Positions 36,405 through 47,118 of a stretch of 64,000 nt of DNA are shown here, one piece after another. The position numbers and the translations under genes were made by a program. The notes under the pieces were generated by a model, which saw only the letters and a list, made by a program, of their open reading frames with translations, had not been told where the DNA came from and made no database searches. Source of the stretch: Pogonophryne albipinna (lineage: Eukaryota; Chordata; Actinopteri; Perciformes; Artedidraconidae); assembly GCA_028583405.1 (NCBI GenBank), contig CM053256.1, forward strand, positions 11,172,494 to 11,236,493. The letters are read 5' to 3'. Every line of letters begins with the position of its first letter. The stretch's first letter is position 1.

Positions 36405-37860
36405 TCAAGGCCGGCTCTGTTTCCTCGGCGGCTCTCGTGGAGCAGACGACGAACGGGAGTACCTCACTCCCTTTTGACCCCCCCTCTCTGCTGGTGGGGG
36501 GGCGGAGGCGCGGGATGGTGCCCCTGCCGCCGCCGACGGACGAGTCTGACGCCTCGGCTGCGGTTGCTGTGAGCGTCTCTCTGCCTGTCGCTGCAGCCGG
36601 GTTGGCCGCTGCTGCTGCTGCCGCTGGTGCCGCTGAGGCTTCGCCGCAGGCTGGAGCCAGCCGACGTGCTGGCGAATATTATCCGCCTGCTCCGCTGCCG
36701 CCTTCATGGACTCGACCATGGCTAGAAACTGGGGTCCGAACAGCCCGTCCGGGCTGATCGGAGCATCCAGCAAGACCTTCCTGGCTGGCTCTGTAACAGC
36801 CGCCTGTTGCAGCCAGAGGTGGCGCTGGATTTGCGTCATCCATGCTGCGATCCTCGCCTGGGAGACAGCCACGGCTGCGCACAGCGTGAGTGCCGTGCTG
36901 GCCGCCTTGCCGATCTCCTCCGCCTCCTCTGGTGCCACGGTGGTGGACCGCTCCACCAGCGTAACCACCGAGTTGGCCAGCAACGCGATGTTGTTTGCCG
37001 CTGCCGACGCCTGAAAACGCACATTGGTGCGCCCGGTCAGCCTGGCGGGCGACTTACTGGTCCTTGGGTGAGGCCAACATAGGGCGCCGTCCGGCGATTA
37101 AGTTGGCCTGCCTAACCCCAAAGAACGCCGTCAAGCTCGACTCCAGAGCGGGGGTGTTTGGAAAACCCTGCTCTGTGAATCCCTCCACCCTAGTGAAGGG
37201 AACAAAGGAGGCCACCGGAGCCCTCAGGGTCCTCGGGTTCACCGCTGCCCCCTCCTGGTACCTCCTAATGGCGGGGAAGCGCGGCCAGATCGGGTCACTC
37301 CTGCCCGTCTGAACCCGGGAAAACACTCCGGCCATGTCGTCCAGAGCCACCCTCTCCCGTCCTGGGGGAACGGGGAGACCTTTGCATGCTGCTGCTTTGC
37401 CGATGATCTCCGGCAGCTCCAGCATAATGCTACCCAACGCCGGTAGCGCCGTGGCCACGGAGAAGGGGACCGCGTGCTCGGCCGCCACCCCCGTACCTCG
37501 CTCCGACTCCGTCTCCCCCGTCCAGGGGAGAGGGGGGAGGGGAGAGCCGCATGGCGAGCCCTGGAGGGAGACGGGGTAGGAGTCGTCCGACTCCTGCCCC
37601 ACACTCGGCTCCAGAGACAGGCCGCCGTCCCTGTTCTGGACGGGCCAATCGTCCTCCTCAGCCACAGCAGCTAGAGCGTCCGCTCTTCGCTTCCTGTCGG
37701 CTGACGGGAGACGGGCACAATGCGAACAAGCGACCTGCTGGCTGAGAGCCGCGTCCGCGTGCTCTGGCCCCAGGCAGGATTCGCATATCGCGTGTAAGTC
37801 GTAGCTCATGATGTACCCTGTCTTACATGAGGGGCAATCACGGACACAGTTGTTGCTCAT
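36405..37860 (-). pseudogene. DIRS 2 gag-like protein, frameshifted
   Basis: ATG at 37860 opens a 268-codon frame starting MSNNCVRDCPSCKTGYIMSY, with a Cys-rich N terminus containing CRDCPSC-like, CESC and CSHC clusters that could bind zinc. It stops at 37054. A one-base shift leads into the second frame, open to 36405, with alanine-rich helices (ANSVVTLVERSTTVAPEEAE) and a basic, glutamine/arginine-rich tail. Such proteins package the element RNA. The frameshift, or alternatively two separate frames, leaves it non-functional as one chain. Confidence 0.65.
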
Positions 37861-37911
37861 GACTTTGACTTTTTCTGTGCTTCAGTACTGTGCTGGTTGC
37901 TGAAGAAAAGA

Positions 37912-38057
37912 GGGAGCAGATTGCCGGGCTCTCTTCCTATTTATACCGGAAGGAGGCCCGAGGGTGGGGCCCACCTAGCGGGTGGGCGTGGACTACAAGT
38001 GTTTCAGTGCTGCGCGGGGGCGCAGAGGGATAACCCAATAGCGATAGCCTTAGAGGG
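37912..38057. repeat. DIRS 2 inverted terminal repeat, right
   Basis: Reverse complement of 31729-31874. Transcription of the gag frame on the minus strand would start from its TATA-like box (TATTTATACCGG on the plus strand). Confidence 0.9.
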
Positions 38058-38077
38058 CGAAGCCATATACGAAATAG

Positions 38078-38081
<4 letters not shown>

Positions 38082-38118
<37 letters not shown>
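38082..38118. repeat. (GT)n tract at the DIRS 2 right end
   Basis: A short GT repeat abuts the right tip of the DIRS element directly. Confidence 0.9.
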
Positions 38119-38120
<2 letters not shown>

Positions 38121-38502
38121 TCAGCTGATTGATGGGAATATTCTGGGGAAATGGTTGGTTGAAGGATAACATTAAGTCTAATAATGATGTACCGTGCATG
38201 TTCACATCATGTATACTTTGCATTACTTAATACCATTTTTCAAATATTTTATTTTTTAACATTTTGGACAAAATAGCCAATTGTACATCGAGGTGCCCAG
38301 ATGTCCCTAGTGCCCACCTATCCAATTTGAACATGCTGATGTACAATGTGATGTAGTAGCCTAATGCAGGTGTAAGACCATTGTGTTTGTATTGTGTTAT
38401 AGGTATGCATAGTTTTCTATGCATTTTGAGGGTTTTGGGGGGTTTGACCCCCAAAAACATTTTCAAACCCTAGGGGCTGGCTCCCCCAAAAGAATTAAAT
38501 AA

Positions 38503-38613
38503 CATAACCCTAACCTAACCCTAACCCTAAAACCGAAATAAAGTAACAAAAAAAAGTAACTAAATCCGCCAGAAATCCGAAAATCTTTGCGCGCACGCGC
38601 GCACGCGCGCGGG
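38503..38613. repeat. telomere-like CCCTAA tract and alternating CG tract
   Basis: 38503-38533 holds several CCCTAA or CCTAA units, and 38586-38612 an alternating GCGCGCAC tract. Both lie in the right arm of the outer hAT, so they are part of transposon DNA. Confidence 0.7.
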
Positions 38614-38671
38614 GGACACATGCATGTGTCCCGTTTCTCCATTTCTGGAAGTTGGCAACCCTATCTGAAGG

Positions 38672-39819
38672 CTACTTGCAAACATCCAGGGAATGCCACA
38701 ATACATTAGGCTGCATATAGGAGCTGTAGCAGTAACACTACTCACCTTAAACGCCTCTCTTTTGACATTCTTGCTGAATCAATTAAGCATTATGTGCTGT
38801 GTGAGAACTCAGAAAAGCCCCTTGTGGTATGGTAGCTACTTGCTGATGAAATGCAGAGCAACTTGTACCTCGACTGACTGAGAGTTTGAGAGTTAGGCAT
38901 GTGGTAAAAGTGTAATTCAGCGGACAATGAGGAACACTGTCACATGGGATACCCTTGTCCTCCTTGATGTCCTTGGCCCTTTGCTGTACTGAGTTATACA
39001 GTTTCAAATTAAGTCTTGTGGCTTCTGAAATACATTTAAAAAAACATCTAGATTTACCATAAAGGTGAAGGTTAATATGTAACCTATTTCAGGTAAAAAG
39101 ACACACAATTCAGAGCTTACAGAAGGCAGAGCTTACAGAAGGCAATTGACTTTAAGAATCCATATAGATTTAATAGATTTTGACAAACAGGTTTCTTCAA
39201 AGTTAAAGTGTATTCCTTTAGAAATGGTGTAGTAAGGTTTTAAAACTGTTCAGGTTACCCTTAGCTTGGCAGCTGGATTCTGGTGAAATATCACATATCA
39301 CGTGAAAATCCACCCTGTCCGGCTTCAAGTAATGTGTTTGAGATGTTAGTGTTGTGAACAACATTGGCGGCTCCTAAGGTGAGCATACTTTATGAACAAT
39401 AGCATCAGTTATAGTAATGGGACTTTGTTATTTTGGGAGGAAATTAAAAACCAGCACTGTAACTGAAGTGGTTTTTCTGTTAACCTGACCTTTGGTTAGA
39501 GTTTCAATGACAGATTGTTCACCCAAGATAATCGAACATTTTTAAAGTGCCTGCCCTTCCTTAACAGTGTCCAATGACAGCTTCTCAGATGGTTCTGTGA
39601 AACAAACCAGTTGGGGATGTTAAAAGGGGGATCTTAGGATCAACAAAAAAACAATGCAATTAAGGTTCAATGTAATCAGCTCAGATGTGATTTTTAACCT
39701 GTGTAAGCGATGAGATAGTAAACATCTTAATTCAGTAGCATTTTATTTGCTTTTTTAAAACTTCACAATGAAATAATTATAAATAAAACATTATGATACA
39801 TATAGTAATGTCTTGCAAC
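38672..39819. other. intergenic between transposon stack and duplicon C
   Basis: Non-coding. 38690-38890 resembles 14990-15190 (old duplicate). Nothing else is recognised. Confidence 0.4.
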
Positions 39820-40370
39820 TTTACAGCACTCTGACAAAGAATTCAAGTAATTTAGTGTCAAGATCATGTTGGTGCCGAGCAAATGTGCGAACACTCAAGC
39901 TATGTGCAAACTTTGGCATCCCGGCACAAAGATATCCAGGTCACCAGTTGTGTTAAATCAAACACGAGTAAAAAGCTAGCTTGTTTCACACGTTTTCTGT
40001 ATGTTGCTACATCTTAATTCTTCCCTAGGGCAATGTTGAAATGCTCTATTTTATTAATTCATCAGCACACACACACAGACACAGAAACCCTCACACACAC
40101 GCACACACACAGCAGGAAATGAAATCAAGACTAAGGTGAACAGCAGTTCTTTGGTAATAGGAGGATAATACAAAGCGAGAGGGTGTAAGAGAATGCAGAT
40201 TGTGTGCAGATAATGCTGTTAGATGCTAGATAACAGGAGGCCTCTGACTAAATGTTCTGCTTTGGGCAAAAAAAGCGCTGCATATTTCTCTTGGAGCTCC
40301 AGACTCTGTCATGGAGACAGCTGCTCCATCCTCCTCCCTTGCCTCCTCTGCATCTCCATCATCTGATTAG
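39820..40370. repeat. third partial copy of the pentraxin-array duplicon (C)
   Basis: 39855-39900 matches the end of copy A (GATCATG..GCC, AAATGTGC.AACACTCAAG at 21135-21165). 40112-40350 matches the segment after the (CA)n in copies A and B (GCAGGAAATGAAATCAAGAC and onward). The order is that of the A-to-B junction. It lies next to the minus-strand steap4 gene. Confidence 0.75.
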
Positions 40371-40846
40371 TGTTCTTCATACTAACATATCTTGTTGTTC
40401 CAAACCTGCCATCCTGCACCAACAGCAATCACAATTGGCTCTGTATCACCTCTGCTCATCACCTGATCAAGTCGACCGCATAAACGTATGTGCCTTTATT
40501 GGCTATGAGTTTAGTTAGAGGGCAACATAGTGATTTTACACCAAACTCTCTATATTGCTCTTTACTGGTTTATATATATTTATATAAAATATATATTTAT
40601 ATAAAATATGTTTTAAAAACACCTGTTCTTCCTCCTGAGGTTACTTTGGCTTCCAAACATGTGATCCTTTGAGGTGTACCGTGTAGGCACTGGTTTACAT
40701 TAGTGTGTGCATGTGTGTTTACTCTGCATGTGGTAATATACCTTACTCTCCTTTACGTTGTTTATGTGCAACTCTAAGCATAATGTGTTAGTGTGCGAGC
40801 AATAGTAATGTTTTCATGCCCTTAAGTGGCTGGCAGTTTTGGGCAG

Positions 40847-40942
40847 AGAGGTATTTGTGTTAGAAAACAGGGAGATCAATAACATCCTGAAAAGAGAGAA
40901 CCTCAGGGATACAATCGCACAACTTGAAGAGAGTGGAGAGAG
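40847..40942 (+). other. exon-like segment with coiled-coil character, unidentified
   Basis: After a GGGCAG acceptor the frame reads EVFVLENREINNILKREN and then DTIAQLEESGER, ending AG/GTAAGC at 40942-40943. The heptad-like, charged composition and good splice signals suggest a real or former exon. I do not recognise the protein and found no partner exon, so it may be a relic. Confidence 0.35.
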
Positions 40943-41410
40943 GTAAGCGGAAACTGTTGTCTATGTTTATCAAAACAATGAGAGTCAGCAGGGGATATCA
41001 ATCTATTTTTCACCACATTCTGTGAAAAAACTACAGCACAAACATGAAATCAAAGCTCAAAGTAAATAGACATTAAAAGCATTTATATCCACAGAGACCT
41101 GTCCATTTGGGTGAAATAAAGTCAACTTTTTGGTTGTGTTTGGCTATTGCCTGACACAATCACGCACCAAATGAGCATTGCAGTATTACTAATTATACCA
41201 ACACGAGTTATTTTTTGACATTTAAAAAAAAATGTCTTTGCAAAATCGAAACATGGAATATTGTAAATCCTTTGCCGACATACATTTGTTTTACTTACAA
41301 TCATTTGAACTTTGATTTCTGTTCAAAATGCACAGTTGCAAGAACTCTCAAAATAATCATTGAATAAAATTCAGAAAGTTAGTGACCCCGACGGCTTCAG
41401 AGATCACAGT

Positions 41411-44400
41411 TCACAGGTTGGTGACCTTACCGATCTCCTCCGTCGGCTGGTTCCTCTCCCAGCCTTGTCGAATGCGCGTTAGGGTCCGATCCACGCAGGG
41501 GAGGAGGACCAGAGCTTTGAGCACCAGAACCACAGAAGGCACAATCAAACAGAGCATGTAGCCTGGAGGAGTGTACCATTTGTAGGTAGAGGGACGAAGA
41601 AATTTATTCCAGCCGTAAATGTAGCCATGTGCTGTGCATATGAACAGGGTCAGATGGCCCAGCTTGGACTGAAAAAGAAAATCACAAAAAATGAAAATGT
41701 TAAAAAGACAGCGAGATATTTTAGGAAATGTACTTATTTGCATTTGTTTTGTAGAGATCGACACCACTCTCGTTAGCACATCACCACCACTAAATGTATA
41801 ATGCACTGTTTATACACTTGGCAATTAACGAGCAGCTGGTGGGCACATTGTTTCTCAGATTGTGTTTTTTTTTATAGTTGGTTGATATTTGGTGAACCTA
41901 CATGAGACAGGTATCATTTAACTTGTTTAAAGCAAGAAAGCAAACAAGTTAATATGAATTTTACTCAGGGCCGTCCCTCCCTACAGGCCGATCATGCAGA
42001 CTGCGTGGGGCCTCAACTCGCGGAGGGGGCCTCATCTTGCGAAGGGAGCCTCAACTGAGCCGCAAATGCGGCGCACCTATGCGCTTATGCCGCACAATTA
42101 GTGTGGATTCGCCACTGCGAGGCTCCCAAGCACCCCCCCCTCCCCCTCAAGTTGGCCAGGGACGGCCCTGGTTTTACTCCAGAATTTGAGATTCCTCCGC
42201 TCCCTCCACTGGCTTCCGGTAACTGCTAGAATCCACTTCAAGACAATGGTACTTGCGTACCATGCTGCGAATGGATCTGGCCCTTCCTACATCCAGGACA
42301 TGGTTAAACTGTACACCCCAGCACGTGCACTCCGCTCTGCATCGGCCAAACGACTCGCTGCACCCTCGCTGCGAGGGGGACCCAAGTTCCCATCAGCAAA
42401 AACACGTGGGTTTGCTATCCTGGCTCCAAAATGGTGGAATGAGCTCCCCATTGAAGTCAGGACAGCAGAAAGCTTACACACCTTCCGGCGCAGACTGAAA
42501 ACTCATCTCTTTCGACTCCACTTCGAGCGAAAGAATTACTAACAAAGCACTTATATACTAATAAAGGACTGGCTTATCAAAAGCCAGTTGAGTAGCACTT
42601 GAAATGTTTGGCTCTATGAAACCTGATGTACTTATATGATTCTGTTTTCTTCAAGGTTGTGTCTTCCTGGTCGATTGTACTTATTGTAAGTCGCTTTGGA
42701 TAAAAGCGTCAGCTAAATGTAATGTAATGTAATGTAACAGACATACACAACACACAATGGGCCTCATGCAAGAAGCGATATTTAGAATTAAATATAGGAT
42801 AGATGTTTCTAATATTTCTTATTTTGATAGCACCTTTTAACTTCTCTTATTTACCAATATTTTCTTATTGTTGCTCTTCCCTTAGGTTAGGAATTATTTC
42901 GCGAGATTTTTCAACCGTCCACAATTGTTTGTCCAACGCAAGGAAAATAAATATTATACATTTGAACACAAAAAAAGCACATGAATTTCTCTTATTAAAA
43001 ATTAAAGTAAATTGTTTTGTCAGATTTGTTGGCTAAAGAAATACTCTTAGTCCATTGATCAACACACAACCCTTGGAAGACGAGTGCCTTACATAAAGCT
43101 CTTAGATGATTTATTATTTCTGTGTAACGCCAATACTGACACTTTCAAAAATTACATGTTTGATAATATAAACACTGAACTTTTCTTTGGTATTTTCCTG
43201 AAAGATCTGTCTTGCCTTTTTCTGTGCTTGTAGTAATTCAAAAACAATAAGCTAAAAATACAAATGGTTTCACAGCCGTTCCAGAGTAATTGGTTTTGTA
43301 GCACCAGTGGTCTGGTTATTGTTCATTACTTGAATAATGTGCTTTCATTTACATTTTTAGCATTCAGTTGCTGATGTTCTCATCCACAGTGACTAAAACA
43401 GCACAATAAGGAACATTCATATTAATATGAATATGAGTGTAGTAATGAACAGTGCCCCTACAATGATAATTAGGGATCTTATTTAACCCATTAAGACTAG
43501 CAAATCCTTCTGCTGAGATCATTTACAGTCAATCATTTACAGTCCTCTGTTTATATTAATGTACACCTGTTATTATATGTCTTTCAAGACTCTTCTAACC
43601 AGGTCATAAGGTTTATTTTGACCTAGACCGCTAACTTTAGATCTCCTGCCCTATCTGAGGTCTACCTATGGACCTGACCTTTACACAAATGCACCTGTGA
43701 CCTGTATTAACAATGTCCTCCCTTAAGGATTATACCAGGTATCATAATTGTATTTAATGAATAACTTAACATTTAAGATCTTGGACTAAAGCCAGCCAGG
43801 CTTTCACTCTGTGTGCCTGTGTTAGGCAGTTAGTTAGTTAGGCTCGGGGGAAATGATTGCCAGTGACATATTGCTTTTACAACACATTAATAACTGATGA
43901 AAACTTTGAAACTCCAAATATAGATTATCAAGGCGCTAAATTACTTTTTTTACTGATAGCAGGCACATGACTGATGCTAGGCACTTGACTGATAGCGTCT
44001 GTAGGCCTTAAGGTGAACACACACACACACACACAGACACACACACACACACACACACTAACTATCTAACATTTACACATGCGAATAAAGCATATCCAGC
44101 TGCGCTCTGACCTGAATGAAGTTGAACTCTCTCCAGCTGAGAGAGCCTCCCACAGAGGGCAGGGATGTTAGTCCTAGCAGGACATAAAGAAAGAAGCCAA
44201 GGATTCCTAGCGCATAGAATGAGTCTTGGCCCCATGCCTCTGTGTTGTCAAAGTAAAATGGAGTGGTTTTATTGTTCTTCATCTATGGGAGACAGAGACA
44301 CAGTACTTTAAGAATTGTAAGCTTGATGTCATTATTTTCTATGTACAAAACAATGGAAGGTTTAAACCAGTCAGCTGTACCTCATCCACCACAAGTGTGA

Positions 44401-46962
44401 TGAGTTTGTGTCTGACAGAGTAGCGAGTAGGAGTCATGAAGGTATGGATGACATGGAGAAAAGCAAGTCCCAGCGCAATCAGACCCATCTGCTTCCTGCA
44501 GAGCATCCAGCGATCCAGCCAATCAGGGAAGCGTCTGGAACATGAAAAAGTGAGTTAGACCTCCAAAAAGGATACACCCTTTTTACAACAAATTGCACAG
44601 GTATTGAATAAGCAGCCTCTTGATTTCAAACTCTCAAATACTTTCGTATGGTCATCAATTTTACTGCATGGGGTAGTCCCATGAGTCAAACCATGATACT
44701 CCACTACTGTTGCTGTTTAAAACACGCAGTTAACGGGCCACCGGATAGCTCAGTGGTCAGAGCCCATATGTAGTCACTGCCTAGTAGGTAATACCGAGTC
44801 GGCCGAATATTTCATGTTGGTTTTGTTTAAAATAAGTGTTTTTTTAAGGAGCTTAAATTAGTCATGAGCATAGGTTAGTCACATTCAATTTTGGTTTCAC
44901 ATGGGCTACAAGCAGTGACCTCCTGAGTTTTTAACGCATCTATGCACCCAACCTCCCCATAACTTGGACCTTCAAGCTTATATAGTAAGGCCCCAAACTT
45001 CTGGAGCCCTTGCTGTTATATTGCTGCCAATGGTTTACATTGGAGAGTTACAAACTTGGTGCTTTTCATTGAAATGCTAAGTGTGCATTTTGTGTGTATC
45101 AGACGCAGAAGGCCTGGACAAAACATCATTGTTTAACAACCTGAAGATGAGACCATGCTGGGACATATTTGTCCTTGGTTTTAATGTCTGACCTGTACTT
45201 GGTTCCTCTGTAGAGCTGAAGGAAGGCAGCTATGCCACCAGGCAGGTAACACAGAGCCAGCATGATGAGAGACACAATGGGAAACACCTGAGAGATGGGG
45301 GACAAACACAGAACACATCCTTTAAAAGGAGCACAAAACACCATTCAGGAAACTAAACCAGGTGGGGGAGGTTTACCTTGTTGGCCAGGGAGACCATGAT
45401 TCTGTAGGAGATGTCTTTGTCTTGTTCAACATACCCGTAGATGACATCTCTAATAACTAAGTAGAAGAAGAAGAAGGCGGTGAGGCCGACAGCCACGCGT
45501 AGAGGCAGCCTCCACTCTGGGAACAGCTGCAGAGGAAAGTCCTCCAGCTCTCCAGCCGCTGACAGAGACCCTTTATCCAGAACAGTGAGGCCCAGCTTGG
45601 TAGACATCTCTGCTACTGCTCGCTTTGCTTCTGCACTGTTCCCACACAGGTACACCTGGAGCATGGAGGAGTGGTTTATTTTAAAATGGGCTGCAATTGA
45701 ATCATCATTAAATACAATAAATAAGAAAATGACAAAAAGTTTCCTTAAAAGAACTGGACACTTGTTTAAGCAAACAGTTTCCAACAAGAGCATAGATGGA
45801 TCTGCACAAAAACATGAACTGCATGAAGGATCATGGTATATGAGATGAGCTTTAATATTTAATGGAGATCTATGGGACAAAAGCTTCTCAGGCTTTGACA
45901 GAGACAGTCCTTGTTTTTGGGATAAGCTCATTTCAGGGTTTTCTTTTCATGCAATGTGTGATAAGAAGAAAAATACAGAATATGCCAGACTCATCAATTC
46001 ATATTATGTCATCATTAATAATTGTTTACACAGATGTTAACGTGATACAAATACAAATATTCATATACATAAAATATGTATTTTATGTATATGAATATGT
46101 AAAATATGTTCTTGTCAAATTTAAATTAACATTGGATTCACTAGAATTTCTAGAAATCCAAAAAATGTCAGCCTGTGCGTCTTATCTGAAATTATTTAGT
46201 TAGTCAGTGATATCAAGTACATCTTATCTTCAAAAATACTTTCCCCGTGCTGAATTCTGCTCAGTGATGTTTTCCTGTTGCTAATAATTACTTTAAGATT
46301 ATTGTTGGATGACTCACCCTGTTTTGAATATCCAGCGCATGACTGCACCCTGTACACCTACAGTGTCTGTCTACAGAATTACCCTTTTTTCTGTTGATCT
46401 CCACTGTGCTGTTTCAGTAATTATTGAGATGAAGCCCCTGGAAGCATATGACTATGTAAAGACACATGCATACTCAAACACTGCTCAAAATGTAATCCCA
46501 TTTATAGATCTTCATGCTGAAGGTTATTACCCCACTCACGGCTCTGTGACAAGACGATTAAGTTGTTTGTAAAGGGGGGAAAACAAATCTTAAAGATGGA
46601 GAGGGATAGAGAGAAAGAGAGAGCAGTTAGACAAGCATATAGCAGAGTCAGTGGGATTGAGCAGTTTTACCTGCAGGTGTGTGTATAAGTGGACCGGGCA
46701 GCCAGCCATGTCTCCCCACATTACTGCACCAGTAACAGCAGGGGACGGCCGACAGACTAAATCTCCATCTGAATGTAAATGTGACAGAGCCACAGCCCGC
46801 TGTGTATCTAATCAAATTGCTGGCTAAGGAATAGCAGACACTTAAAAGCATATGCATGTGGATATATACAGTACACATGCACTAATAAAGACACAAACCT
46901 TCAAACACGTCAGTTCTCTCACAACTACCTGTTTTCAAAGAAAATAGAGCACTGCAGTGGTA

Positions 46963-47056
<94 letters not shown>

Positions 47057-47065
47057 TGTGTGTGT

Positions 47066-47118
<53 letters not shown>

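Larger units (their letters stand above)
31683..38082 (-). mobile_element. DIRS-type retroelement 2, with inverted terminal repeats
   Basis: Minus-strand element of 6400 bp, about 5.0 kb without the nested hAT. Inverted terminal repeats of 146 bp lie at 31729-31874 and 37912-38057. Gag-like frames are at 37860-36405, reverse transcriptase at about 34564-33600 and tyrosine recombinase at 32800-32330. An internal complementary region at 31925-32028 matches both outer ends. The element has no LTRs, integrase or target duplication, as expected for DIRS. Frameshifts and a hAT at 34531-35918 make it inactive. Confidence 0.88.
29077..38663. mobile_element. hAT-type element of the TAGGGTTGCCAAC family, expanded to 9.6 kb by inserts
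   Basis: The ends TAGGGTTGCCAAC and GTTGGCAACCCTA are flanked by TCTGAAGG at 29069-29076 and 38664-38671. It contains a TIR element (29328-31452) and the whole second DIRS (31683-38082). Its own unique DNA is only about 1 kb. The target duplication overlaps that of the preceding hAT by seven bases. Confidence 0.85.

Noticed and set aside
44738..44815. Functional tRNA gene
   Set aside because: Only the A-box half matches. No B box, acceptor stem or cloverleaf could be drawn.
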